Part shown: piece by piece, positions 1 through 7,214 of the stretch
Position numbering within the stretch: position 1 is the stretch's first letter
Layout: every line of letters begins with the position of its first letter
Assembly: GCF_049800675.1 (NCBI RefSeq)
Contig: NZ_JBLOOT010000001.1
Location: 372,001-436,000 of the forward strand
DNA: 64,000 nucleotides
Origin: Cauispirillum nitrogeniifigens
GTDB taxonomy: Bacteria; Pseudomonadota; Alphaproteobacteria; Rhodospirillales; Rhodospirillaceae
Direction: 5' to 3'
Made by a program: the position numbers and the translations under genes
The notes under the pieces: model-generated
The model's input: the letters and a program-made list of their open reading frames with translations, nothing else
What the model was told of the DNA's origin: nothing
Databases searched by the model: none

Positions 1-318
1 GACTGGCCGGACATCGGCCCGGTGATCGACAAGATCGACGAGGAACTGGCCGAGGTCCGGGCCGAAATCGACCATGCCGCCCCCGACGCCGGCCGCCTGA
101 AAAGCGAGATCGGTGATTTGCTGTTCACCGTGGTAAACTTGGCGCGGGTGACGGGCATCGATCCCGAGGCGGCCCTGCGGCACACCAACCGAAAGTTCGA
201 GCGGCGTTTCCGGTACATGGAACAACGCCTTGCCGAACAAGGGAGAGTGACGGCGGATGTCGGCCTTGAGGAGATGGAGGCCCTGTGGTGTGAGGCGAAG
301 AAGACCGATGAGCCGTAA
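1..318 (+). CDS. mazG: MazG nucleoside triphosphate pyrophosphohydrolase, 3' end
   Basis: Only the last 105 residues are present. The reading frame is open from base 1 and the start lies upstream of the window. MazG hydrolyses NTPs to NMP and pyrophosphate and is a cytosolic housekeeping enzyme. The visible part is the second MazG helical domain. It shows the metal-binding pattern of the family: an EELAEVRAEI helix followed about 20 residues later by SEIGDLLFTVVNLAR, whose Glu and Asp coordinate Mg2+. The C-terminal segment with FERRFRYME is also typical of bacterial MazG. The stop codon overlaps the start of the downstream lipoprotein gene by 11 bases, so the two are probably translationally coupled. 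Confidence 0.9.
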   Translation, partial: DWPDIGPVIDKIDEELAEVRAEIDHAAPDAGRLKSEIGDLLFTVVNLARVTGIDPEAALRHTNRKFERRFRYMEQRLAEQGRVTADVGLEEMEALWCEAKKTDEP

Positions 319-934
319 CCTCCTGAATGTCCTGCGGACCCTGCTGGTCCTGGTGCTGACGCTGCCGGCCCTGGCAAGCTGCTATGTCCCCGACGACTTC
401 CTGGCCGAGATCCGCCTCGCCCGCAATGGCGACTATGCCCTGATCTATCGGGGCAAGCTGACCTGGGCGCCGCTGTGGGCCGACATTCGCGGCGGCAAGC
501 TGTCACCGGAGGAGGTCGCCGAGAAGGAGGCCGCCGTCATGGCCGACCTGCAACGCGACGGCCATTTCTCCGCGATCAAGCCGCTGGGCCGGGGCCAGTT
601 CGAGGTCGCCTATGAGCGCACCGGCAAGTTCACAGGCACCCGCAAGGTCACCTTCGTGCGCCGCAGCGCCGAGATCCTGTCCATGGAGCTGCGCACCAGC
701 GGCGAGGTGCATATCCGCACCCGCAACGATCCCAAGCTGGATCTGGAAAATCAGCTCGCGGCCAACGGCCTCAGCAGCCGGGGCAAGCTGCGCATCATCA
801 CCAACGCGCCGGTGGTCCTGCACAACGCGCAGAACATCGGCGAGGGCCTGCCCGGCTATCCCGACTACGCCATCTACGACTGGTCCATCACGGCGACGAC
901 CAAGCCCATGCCCATGCTGGTGGCGCGGCTTTGA
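308..934 (+). CDS. putative lipoprotein of unknown function
   Basis: A 208-residue protein whose function I do not recognise. The start at 308 is chosen because it gives a clean lipoprotein signal peptide: a short basic start, a hydrophobic stretch LLVLVLTLPA, and the lipobox LASC with the lipidated Cys at residue 25. A longer frame from 257 would bury this signal. The mature part is soluble-looking, with alternating charged and beta-like segments and no repeats or catalytic motif I can name. The start lies inside the mazG stop region, so it is probably co-transcribed with mazG. A hairpin (967-993) follows it. Export to the periplasm or outer membrane is inferred from the lipobox only. Confidence 0.75.
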   Translation: MSRNLLNVLRTLLVLVLTLPALASCYVPDDFLAEIRLARNGDYALIYRGKLTWAPLWADIRGGKLSPEEVAEKEAAVMADLQRDGHFSAIKPLGRGQFEVAYERTGKFTGTRKVTFVRRSAEILSMELRTSGEVHIRTRNDPKLDLENQLAANGLSSRGKLRIITNAPVVLHNAQNIGEGLPGYPDYAIYDWSITATTKPMPMLVARL

Positions 935-966
935 CGCACCCTGTGAGCAGTCCCAGTTCTGGCAAG

Positions 967-993
967 CGGCCCGGTGGAGTATCCTCCGGGCCG
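967..993 (+). terminator. hairpin, likely terminator of mazG-lipoprotein unit
   Basis: The arms CGGCCC and GGGCCG, with an inner GGAG/CTCC pairing and a small asymmetric bulge, are followed by the weak T-rich TTGT. It lies 32 bases after the lipoprotein stop and just before the ribosome binding site of the next gene. The T run is short, so termination strength is uncertain. Confidence 0.45.
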
Positions 994-1016
994 TTGTCAT
1001 GAGGGAGAGGGAGATC

Positions 1017-1442
1017 ATGAAGCCGACGCTCAAGCCGGGGGATACCCACGTCCACGCCTTCACGGTGACGGATGCCAAGACGGTGCCCCGCCTCTACCCG
1101 GAGTCGGCGGAGTTCTCCGCCATGCCCGAGGTCTTCGCCACCGGGTTCATGGTCGGGTTGATGGAATGGGCCTGCATCGATGCCCTGCGCCCGCACCTGG
1201 AAGCTGGCGAAGGCAGCCTCGGCGTCGGCATCGCTGTCAGCCACGTCGCGGCGACGCCGCCGGGCATGCGGGTGACGGTCACGGCGACCTGCGTTTCCGT
1301 TGACGACCGGCGCATCCGCTGGCACGTGCGGGCCGAGGACGATGTGGACCTGATCGGCGAAGGCACCCACGACCGCGCCGTGGTGGTCTGGGACCGCTTC
1401 AACGCCCGGATCGCCGCCAAGGCAGCCAAGATCACCGGGTAG
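1017..1442 (+). CDS. thioesterase-superfamily (hotdog fold) protein
   Basis: A 141-residue protein of the small acyl-CoA thioesterase type, resembling fluoroacetyl-CoA thioesterase FlK-like proteins. Typical features are the opening MKPTLKPGDTHVHAF, then VFATGFMVGLMEWACIDAL (central hotdog helix with a Glu), and the beta strand pattern GIAVSHVAATPPGMRVTVTA. Members cleave acyl-CoA or act as housekeeping thioesterases, and the substrate cannot be told here. The start at 1017 is preceded by a strong purine-rich ribosome binding site (GGGAGAGGGAG). An in-frame ATG at 999 would place that site inside the gene. The gene is convergent with the inositol-phosphatase-family gene. Confidence 0.75.
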   Translation: MKPTLKPGDTHVHAFTVTDAKTVPRLYPESAEFSAMPEVFATGFMVGLMEWACIDALRPHLEAGEGSLGVGIAVSHVAATPPGMRVTVTATCVSVDDRRIRWHVRAEDDVDLIGEGTHDRAVVVWDRFNARIAAKAAKITG

Positions 1443-1469
1443 AGATGCCGGCGGCCCCGTCGCTGGTCA

Positions 1470-2255
1470 CTACGTCCCGGCCAGTAGGGCTCGGATCTGG
1501 TCGTGGATCGCCTTGTCCGGCGTCAGGATGAGGGCACCTTCCCGCAGCAGCGGCGAGTAGGGCTCGCCGGTCCGCAGCGCGGCGAAGCCCCCGGCTTCCT
1601 GGTGGGCCAGGACGCCGGCGGCGTGGTCCCAGGGCATCAGGCGGCGGAACAGGGCGAAGTGGATGCGCCCCTCGACCAGCGCCATGTAGTCGTGGCCGGC
1701 GCTGGCGTGGTGCAGGTGCTGGCGGACGCGCCCGCGCAGGGCCTTCGCCGGGCTGAAGCCGGTGGAGCCGACGAGATCGGCCAGGGGCATCCCCTGCCCG
1801 GCGACGTGCAGGCGCTCGCCGTTCAGCCAGGTGCCGGCGCCTTCCTCGGCCGTGATGGTCAGGCCGCGCACCGGGTCGTGCAGCCAGCCCTGCACCGTGC
1901 GGCCGCCGATGACCAGGGCGACCAGGGTGGCGAACAGGGGCTTGCCGGTGGCGAAGTTGCGGGTGCCGTCGACCGGATCGACCACCCACACCGGCGCCTC
2001 GCCCTTGAGGCGGTCGAGAACGGCCGGGTCGGCATGCACGGATTCCTCGCCGACCACCACGGACCCCGGCAGTTCGGCCGGCAGCAGGCGCGCCAGGGCC
2101 TTCTCGGCCTCGATGTCGGCGTCGGTGACGAGGTCGTTGGGGTTCCCCTTGGTCCGCACCTGCCCCTCGCCGAGCGCGCGGAAGCGCGGCAGGATCTCCT
2201 GCTGCGCGACGGCGGTGATGAGGGCGCTGATGCGGTCGGGATCGGGGTGCTTCAT
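1470..2255 (-). CDS. inositol monophosphatase family phosphatase
   Basis: A 261-residue Mg2+-dependent phosphatase of the inositol monophosphatase fold. The signature DPVDGTRNFA (from residue 93) is the metal-binding loop, VVGEES upstream supplies the first metal Glu, and PWDHAAGVLAHQEAGG near the C terminus is the second family signature. Possible substrates include inositol phosphate, histidinol phosphate (HisN type) and 3'-phosphoadenosine 5'-phosphate, and the motifs alone do not separate them. The ATG at 2255 is preferred over a GTG two codons upstream, though neither has a strong ribosome binding site. It lies downstream of hflX and a small unknown gene on the same strand. Confidence 0.85.
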   Translation of the reverse strand: MKHPDPDRISALITAVAQQEILPRFRALGEGQVRTKGNPNDLVTDADIEAEKALARLLPAELPGSVVVGEESVHADPAVLDRLKGEAPVWVVDPVDGTRNFATGKPLFATLVALVIGGRTVQGWLHDPVRGLTITAEEGAGTWLNGERLHVAGQGMPLADLVGSTGFSPAKALRGRVRQHLHHASAGHDYMALVEGRIHFALFRRLMPWDHAAGVLAHQEAGGFAALRTGEPYSPLLREGALILTPDKAIHDQIRALLAGT

Positions 2256-2301
2256 GGGCACCGTTTAGCGGGATTCGGCGGGCACAGGAAGGAAAAACGG
2301 G

Positions 2302-2571
2302 TCAGGCGGAGTGAAGGTCGCGGTCGCGGTGATAGATCTCCGACAGGAGGTCCAAGAGCCGCGCCGCCTCGGCATTGTGCTCGCGCTGCTGCATCAGCCA
2401 GCGGGTGACGAAGCAGGCCCAGGTCACCGCCTCCCCCTTGCCGCGCAGCTCGAAGGTGGCAGCGATCTCGTCGAGCGCCGTGTGGGTTTCCAGCCGCGCC
2501 ATGACGTTGAGCTGCTTCTTGGTGAAGCGGTTGCGCGACCGCCAGCGGCCCTGGGATTTCGCGGTCGCCAT
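2302..2571 (-). CDS. small conserved-looking protein of unknown function
   Basis: An 89-residue protein rich in Arg, Lys and Glu. The start SQGRWRSRNRFTKKQLN is strongly basic, followed by predicted helices and a WACFVTRWLMQQREHN segment. I do not recognise the family. The start at 2571 has a good ribosome binding site (GGAGGCGG). The gene begins 30 bases after the hflX stop on the same strand, and a 12-bp perfect palindrome sits between them. The basic N terminus could bind nucleic acid, but that is speculation. GC-rich third positions support real coding. Confidence 0.65.
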   Translation of the reverse strand: MATAKSQGRWRSRNRFTKKQLNVMARLETHTALDEIAATFELRGKGEAVTWACFVTRWLMQQREHNAEAARLLDLLSEIYHRDRDLHSA

Positions 2572-2584
2572 GATGCCGCCTCCG

Positions 2585-2596
2585 TCTACTAGTAGA
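2585..2596. promoter_or_regulatory. 12-bp perfect palindrome upstream of the 89-aa gene
   Basis: TCTACTAGTAGA reads the same on both strands and contains the normally rare CTAG. It lies between the hflX stop (2602) and the ribosome binding site of the 89-residue gene. It could be an operator or an RNA processing hairpin. No matching copy was noticed elsewhere in the window. Confidence 0.4.
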
Positions 2597-2601
2597 TAGA
2601 T

Positions 2602-3891
2602 TCAGTCCCTCGCCTCGAAACGGGCGGCATCGGCCGGGTCCAGGCGGACGAGCAGGGAAATAGCGTCGTCGCCGTCCTCCCGCGACAGCACCTCGCCCTT
2701 GCGGTAGAGCCACGACAGGGTGGCGCCGTCGCTGACCGGCACGGAGATCTGGACCGTGACACGGGCGCTGCTGAGAGTCTCGTCGATGTGCCGCATCAGG
2801 GCATCGACCCCCTGCCCCGTATGCGCCGACAGGGCCACCAGGCGGTCGTCGCGGGCCGCCTGCGCGACCACGATCGCGGCGTCTTCGGGATCGAGAAGAT
2901 CGATCTTGTTCAATGCCTCCAGAAGACCTTCCTCAACCTCTTTCTCAAGGCCAAGCTCCTTGCGCAGCACGCGCTCGACATCGGCCTTCTGGGCATCGCT
3001 GTCGGGATGGGCGATGTCGCGGACATGGACGATGACGTCGGCCTCCAGCACCTCCTCCAGGGTGGCGTGGAAGGCGGCGACCAGTTCGTGCGGCAGGTCG
3101 GAGACGAAGCCCACGGTGTCGGACAGGATGATCTTGCGCCCCGACGGCAGCTCCAGGGAGCGCATGGTCGGGTCCAGGGTGGCGAACAGCAGGTCCTCGG
3201 CGAAGACCTCCGCCTTCGTCACCCGGTTGAACAGGGTGGACTTGCCGGCGTTGGTATAGCCGACCAGGGCGACGATGGGGTACGGCACGCGGCGGCGGGC
3301 GGCGCGATGCAGTTCGCGGGTCCGCTTGACCTCCTCCAGCTCGCGCCGCAGCTTGGCGATGCGCTCGCCGATCAGGCGGCGGTCCAGCTCGATCTGGGTT
3401 TCACCGGGACCACCGATGAAGCCGAAGCCGCCGCGCTGGCGCTCCAGGTGGGTCCAGCTGCGCACCAGCCGCGAGCGCTGGTAGTTGAGGTGGGCAAGCT
3501 CGACCTGCAACTGGCCCTCGCGGGTGCGCGCCCGCTCGCCGAAGATCTCCAGGATCAGGCCGGTGCGGTCGATGACCTTGGTGTTCCAGGCTTTTTCGAG
3601 GTTGCGCTGCTGCACCGGCGACAGGTGGCAGTCCATGACCACCAGGTCGGCCTCGTGCTCCTTGACCAGCGGCTCGAACCGTTCGACGGCGCCGGTGCCG
3701 AGGTAGGTGGCCGGCTTGGTCTTGGAAACGGGGACGACCTCCGACAGCACGACGTCGAGGTCGATGGCCTCGGCCAGGCCCACCGCCTCGCCCAGACGGG
3801 CTTCGGGAAGGCGAGCGTCCGCCGGCCCCTTGCGGAGGGCGGGATGAATGACGAAAGCGCGCGACCGCGCCAGCGTGGGATTGTCTGTCAA
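2602..3891 (-). CDS. hflX: GTPase HflX
   Basis: A 429-residue ribosome-associated GTPase that splits stalled or heat-damaged 70S ribosomes. The N-terminal HflX domain and a basic coiled region (ERIAKLRRELEEVKRTRELH) precede the G domain. GYTNAGKST (near residue 209) is the P-loop, DTVGFVSDLPHELV (near 256) is G3, and NKID (near 326) is G4. The glycine-rich signature RGGFGFIGGPGETQIE is diagnostic of HflX. It is 58 bases downstream of hfq, the classic hfq-hflX pairing, and probably in the same transcript. Confidence 0.97.
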   Translation of the reverse strand: MTDNPTLARSRAFVIHPALRKGPADARLPEARLGEAVGLAEAIDLDVVLSEVVPVSKTKPATYLGTGAVERFEPLVKEHEADLVVMDCHLSPVQQRNLEKAWNTKVIDRTGLILEIFGERARTREGQLQVELAHLNYQRSRLVRSWTHLERQRGGFGFIGGPGETQIELDRRLIGERIAKLRRELEEVKRTRELHRAARRRVPYPIVALVGYTNAGKSTLFNRVTKAEVFAEDLLFATLDPTMRSLELPSGRKIILSDTVGFVSDLPHELVAAFHATLEEVLEADVIVHVRDIAHPDSDAQKADVERVLRKELGLEKEVEEGLLEALNKIDLLDPEDAAIVVAQAARDDRLVALSAHTGQGVDALMRHIDETLSSARVTVQISVPVSDGATLSWLYRKGEVLSREDGDDAISLLVRLDPADAARFEARD

Positions 3892-3949
3892 GTTTCCTCC
3901 GTACCGCGCCGATGGGCCGGGGCGCCGCGCCCCGGCCGGTCGGCCGGCA

Positions 3950-4204
3950 TCAAGCCTCGGCCTCTTCCTTGGTGGCGGGCTCGAACAGCTGAATCGGGGT
4001 GGACGGCATCACCGTCGAAATGGCGTGCTTGTAGACCAGTTGAGTATGGCCATCGCGCCGCAGCAAAAGCGAAAAGTTATCGAACCAGGTCACGATCCCC
4101 TGAAGCTTCACGCCATTCACCAGGAAGATGGTGACCGGCGTTTTGTTTTTGCGGATGTAGTTGAGAAACACATCCTGCACGTTCTGGCTCTTTTCGTTAG
4201 ACAT
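3950..4204 (-). CDS. hfq: RNA chaperone Hfq
   Basis: An 84-residue Sm-like protein that forms a hexameric ring and pairs small RNAs with mRNAs. The start at 4204 gives MSNEKSQNVQDVFLN, the normal Hfq N terminus, and the longer open frame upstream is not coding. The Sm1 and Sm2 motifs are clear: VTIFLVNGVKLQGIVTWFD and LVYKHAISTVMP, with the K-H pair that binds the RNA 3' end. The C-terminal tail is short, as in alphaproteobacteria. In these bacteria Hfq is also linked to nitrogen control, consistent with the ntr genes upstream. A 73-base gap to the HAD gene may hold a separate promoter. Confidence 0.98.
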   Translation of the reverse strand: MSNEKSQNVQDVFLNYIRKNKTPVTIFLVNGVKLQGIVTWFDNFSLLLRRDGHTQLVYKHAISTVMPSTPIQLFEPATKEEAEA

Positions 4205-4277
4205 CAGCTTTTGCCCTTTCGGTGCTTTTGTTGCCCCCGGGGGGAGACGAATCCCGATGATCGAGGCTTTCTCGTTA

Positions 4278-4961
4278 TCATTGTTCGCCCGTCTTGGGAA
4301 CCGGCAGGTTGGCGATGAAGCGATGAAAGTCTTCGCACCCGCGAAAAACAAGGCGCGGCGGGCAGCCCGGATAGGCATCCGCGCCCGGCGGATCGGGGTG
4401 CAGCAGGACTGCCGGGCAGCCGGACTCGGTGCCGCACTGCATGTCAACCAGGGTGTCGCCAACGAACCACACGCGCTCTCCGGCGGTTATGCCGGAACCT
4501 TCAAGCGCCATGTGAACCGGGTCGGCGGCCGGCTTGTCGCGCGCGGCGTCGCCGGCGCCGACCAGGCGGCCAAAGTAGCGGTCCCACCCCAGGGCGGCGG
4601 ACTCCGTGCGGAGGAAGGCGCCGGTCTTGTTGCTGACCACGCCCAGATAGATGCCGCGCGCCGAAAGTTCGGCCAGCATCGCTTCCGCCCCCGCCAACGG
4701 CATCAGCATGTCCAGATGGATGGACGCGAATGTCTCCTGGAAGACCACGCGGGCGTCGTGCCAGCGGTCGCCGAACAGGTCCGGGAAAGCCTCGCGCATG
4801 GAGCGGCCGATGCGGGCGTGGCATTCGGCTTCCGTCCACGGCGCGTGGTCCATGGCGACCAGCGTCGTGTTCATGGCGTGGATGATGGCGGGCCAGCTGT
4901 CGATGAGGGTGTTGTCCCAGTCGAACAGGATGGCCGACGGGGCGCTCAGAGAACCGCTCAT
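4278..4961 (-). CDS. HAD-superfamily phosphatase (phosphoglycolate phosphatase-like)
   Basis: A 227-residue HAD hydrolase. Motif I is ILFDWDNTLIDS, with the first Asp as the phosphate-accepting nucleophile. VVSNKTG carries the motif II Ser and motif III Lys-type residues, and WFVGDTLVDMQCG holds the motif IV acidic pair. Between motifs I and II is a helical cap (class I), as in Gph-like enzymes. The substrate is not determinable. The ATG at 4961 overlaps the aminotransferase stop as ATGA, showing coupling. A shadow frame running far upstream is not part of the gene. Confidence 0.85.
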   Translation of the reverse strand: MSGSLSAPSAILFDWDNTLIDSWPAIIHAMNTTLVAMDHAPWTEAECHARIGRSMREAFPDLFGDRWHDARVVFQETFASIHLDMLMPLAGAEAMLAELSARGIYLGVVSNKTGAFLRTESAALGWDRYFGRLVGAGDAARDKPAADPVHMALEGSGITAGERVWFVGDTLVDMQCGTESGCPAVLLHPDPPGADAYPGCPPRLVFRGCEDFHRFIANLPVPKTGEQ

Positions 4962-5827
4962 GGCACCGTCCATGCCGCCGCCCCCGCCATGCGGTCCTGG
5001 TAGAGCGCCCGCAGCGCGCGCGCCACCTCGCCGGGGTGGCCGTTGCCGACCACCGTGTCGTCGATCTGCGTCACCGCCAGGACGAAGGCGGTGGTCGAGG
5101 TGATGAAGGCCTCCCGCGCCGCCTTGGCCTCGTCCAGGGTGAAGGCGCGCTCCGCCACCGTCATGCCGGCGGCACGGGCGAGGTCGAGGACCACCTTGCG
5201 CGTCACGCCGGGCAGGATGTCGTGGCCCAGCGGATGCGTCACCAGCGTGCCGTCGGCGGTGACGATCCAGGCGTTGGAGGCGCTGGCCTCGGTCACGGTG
5301 CCGTCGGGCATGGTCAGCCAGGCTTCGTAGGCGCCCTTCTCCACGGCGGCCTGCTTGGCCAGGACGTTGGGCAGCAGGGACACCGACTTGACGTCGCGGC
5401 GCGCCCACCGGGCATCGGGGACGCTGACGACCCGCCCCCCCTCCTCCACCTGGGCGGCGCGCGGGCCGACACCCGGCCGGGCGGTGACGACCACCGACGG
5501 GCGGACGTGGCGCGGGAACGGATGGTTGCGCGGGGCGACCCCGCGCGTGATCTGGAGGTAGACGATGCCGTCCCGCACCCGGTTGCGGACCACCACCTGA
5601 CGCAGGATGTGGGCCAGCGCGCGGCGGGACATCGGCTCGGCGATGGACAGCGCGGCCAGGCTGCGGCTCAGGCGGTCGAGGTGGAGGCCGAGGTCCACCG
5701 CGGCCCCGCCGCGCACGGCGATGACCTCGTAGACCCCGTCGGCGAACTGGTAGCCGCGGTCCTCCACATGGACGGCGGCGTCGGAATGGGGCACATAGCG
5801 GCCGTTGACGTAGGCGATCCGGCTCAT
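4958..5827 (-). CDS. dat: D-amino-acid aminotransferase (class IV PLP)
   Basis: A 289-residue fold-type IV PLP enzyme that interconverts D-amino acids and 2-oxo acids, typically making D-glutamate or D-alanine for peptidoglycan. The opening MSRIAYVNGRYVPHSDA is characteristic. DVKSVSLLPNVLAKQ carries the PLP Lys (residue 147), and TVTEASASNAW contains the Glu and the phosphate-binding region. EDRGYQFADGVYEV matches D-amino acid rather than branched-chain transaminases. It lies 3 bases after trkA and overlaps the HAD gene by 4. Confidence 0.88.
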   Translation of the reverse strand: MSRIAYVNGRYVPHSDAAVHVEDRGYQFADGVYEVIAVRGGAAVDLGLHLDRLSRSLAALSIAEPMSRRALAHILRQVVVRNRVRDGIVYLQITRGVAPRNHPFPRHVRPSVVVTARPGVGPRAAQVEEGGRVVSVPDARWARRDVKSVSLLPNVLAKQAAVEKGAYEAWLTMPDGTVTEASASNAWIVTADGTLVTHPLGHDILPGVTRKVVLDLARAAGMTVAERAFTLDEAKAAREAFITSTTAFVLAVTQIDDTVVGNGHPGEVARALRALYQDRMAGAAAWTVP

Positions 5828-5830
5828 GGC

Positions 5831-7207
5831 TCAGAAATACTCCAGGCGCACCGAGAACATCTTTTCCACCTTGCGCACGGCGTCGGCCGCCGCGAACAGG
5901 ATGACGCGGTCGCCGCCCTGAACGACCGTGCCGCCACGCGGGATGATGACCGCCCCTTGGCGCACCAACGCGCCGAGGACCACGCCGGACGGCAGCTTGA
6001 CCTCGCGGATGGGCTTGCCGACCAGGCTGGAGGTTTCCAGGGCGTCGGCCTCGATCAACTCGCCGAAGCCTTCGTGCAGGGAATGGACGGAGTGGATGCG
6101 CCCGCGCCGCACATGCTGGAGGATGTGCGACACCGTGATCGCGCGCGGATTGACCACCACGTCGACGCCCAGGGTGTTCATCAGCGCGTTGTAGGTGGTC
6201 TTGTTGAGCAGCGAGATGGACCGCCGCGCCCCGTAGCGCTTGGCCAGCAGGGCCGACAGGATGTTGGTCTCGTCGTCGTCGGTCACGGCCACGGCGCTTT
6301 CCGCCTGGGCCACGCCGCCCTCCTCCAGGATCTCCGGGTCCAGGGCGTCGCCGTTCAGCACCACCGTGCGGTTCAGCGTCTTGGCGACGAACTCCGCCCG
6401 CTCGCGGTCCAGCTCGACGATCTTGGCCGAGATTTCGGGGTGTTCGGCCTCGATCTGCTGGGCCAGGAACAGGCCGATGTTGCCGCCGCCCAGGATGAGC
6501 ACGCGGCGTGTCTCGGATTCCTCGTGGCCGAAGGCGGCCATGGCGCGGGTCACGTGGTCGCGGGAAACGACGAAGTAGACCTCGTCGCCGGGCAGCATCT
6601 GGTCGTCGGCCGACGGCACGATGGGCCGGTCGTTGCGCACGATGCCCACGACCACCAGCTGGAGGTCGGGGAACAGCACGGAGAGCTGGCGCAGCGGCGT
6701 ATTCACCACCGGCGTCTCCTCGTGGCAGCGCACGCCGACGAGCTGCACCATGTTGTTGGCCAGCGGGATGATGTCCAGGGCGCCCGGCACCTTCAGCCGC
6801 CGGGTGATGGCGCGGGCCACCTCGATCTCCGGCGAGATGATGACGTCGATGGGCATGTGCTCGCGCGAGAACAGGTTGCCCCACATCGGGTTGAGGTAGG
6901 ACTGATTGCGCACGCGGGCGATCTTGGTGGGCACGTTGAACAGCGAGTGCGCCACCTGGCAGGCGACCATGTTGACCTCGTCGGCGTGGGTCACCGCGAT
7001 CAGCATGTCGCAGTCCCCCACGCCCGCCTGCTCCAGCACGTCGGGGTGCGAGGCATGGCCGACCACCGCCTTGACGTCCAGCCCGTCGGAGATCTTGCGG
7101 ATCAACTCCGGGCGCTGGTCGATGACGGTGATGTCGTTGTTCTCGCCCGACAGATAGCGGGCAATGTTGTAGCCGACCTGGCCGGCCCCGCAGATGATGA
7201 CCTTCAT
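5831..7207 (-). CDS. trkA: Trk potassium transport NAD-binding protein TrkA
   Basis: A 458-residue peripheral membrane protein that binds NAD(H) and gates the TrkH/TrkG K+ channel subunit. It has two RCK repeats, each with a Rossmann domain and a TrkA_C domain. The first nucleotide motif is IICGAGQVGYNIA at the N terminus, and the second, VLILGGGNIGLFLAQQ, lies in the middle. No trkH is visible here. It sits 7 bases after ntrX, the usual alphaproteobacterial order ntrX-trkA, so K+ uptake shares a transcript with the NtrYX system. Confidence 0.95.
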   Translation of the reverse strand: MKVIICGAGQVGYNIARYLSGENNDITVIDQRPELIRKISDGLDVKAVVGHASHPDVLEQAGVGDCDMLIAVTHADEVNMVACQVAHSLFNVPTKIARVRNQSYLNPMWGNLFSREHMPIDVIISPEIEVARAITRRLKVPGALDIIPLANNMVQLVGVRCHEETPVVNTPLRQLSVLFPDLQLVVVGIVRNDRPIVPSADDQMLPGDEVYFVVSRDHVTRAMAAFGHEESETRRVLILGGGNIGLFLAQQIEAEHPEISAKIVELDRERAEFVAKTLNRTVVLNGDALDPEILEEGGVAQAESAVAVTDDDETNILSALLAKRYGARRSISLLNKTTYNALMNTLGVDVVVNPRAITVSHILQHVRRGRIHSVHSLHEGFGELIEADALETSSLVGKPIREVKLPSGVVLGALVRQGAVIIPRGGTVVQGGDRVILFAAADAVRKVEKMFSVRLEYF

Positions 7208-7214
7208 GGGTGGT

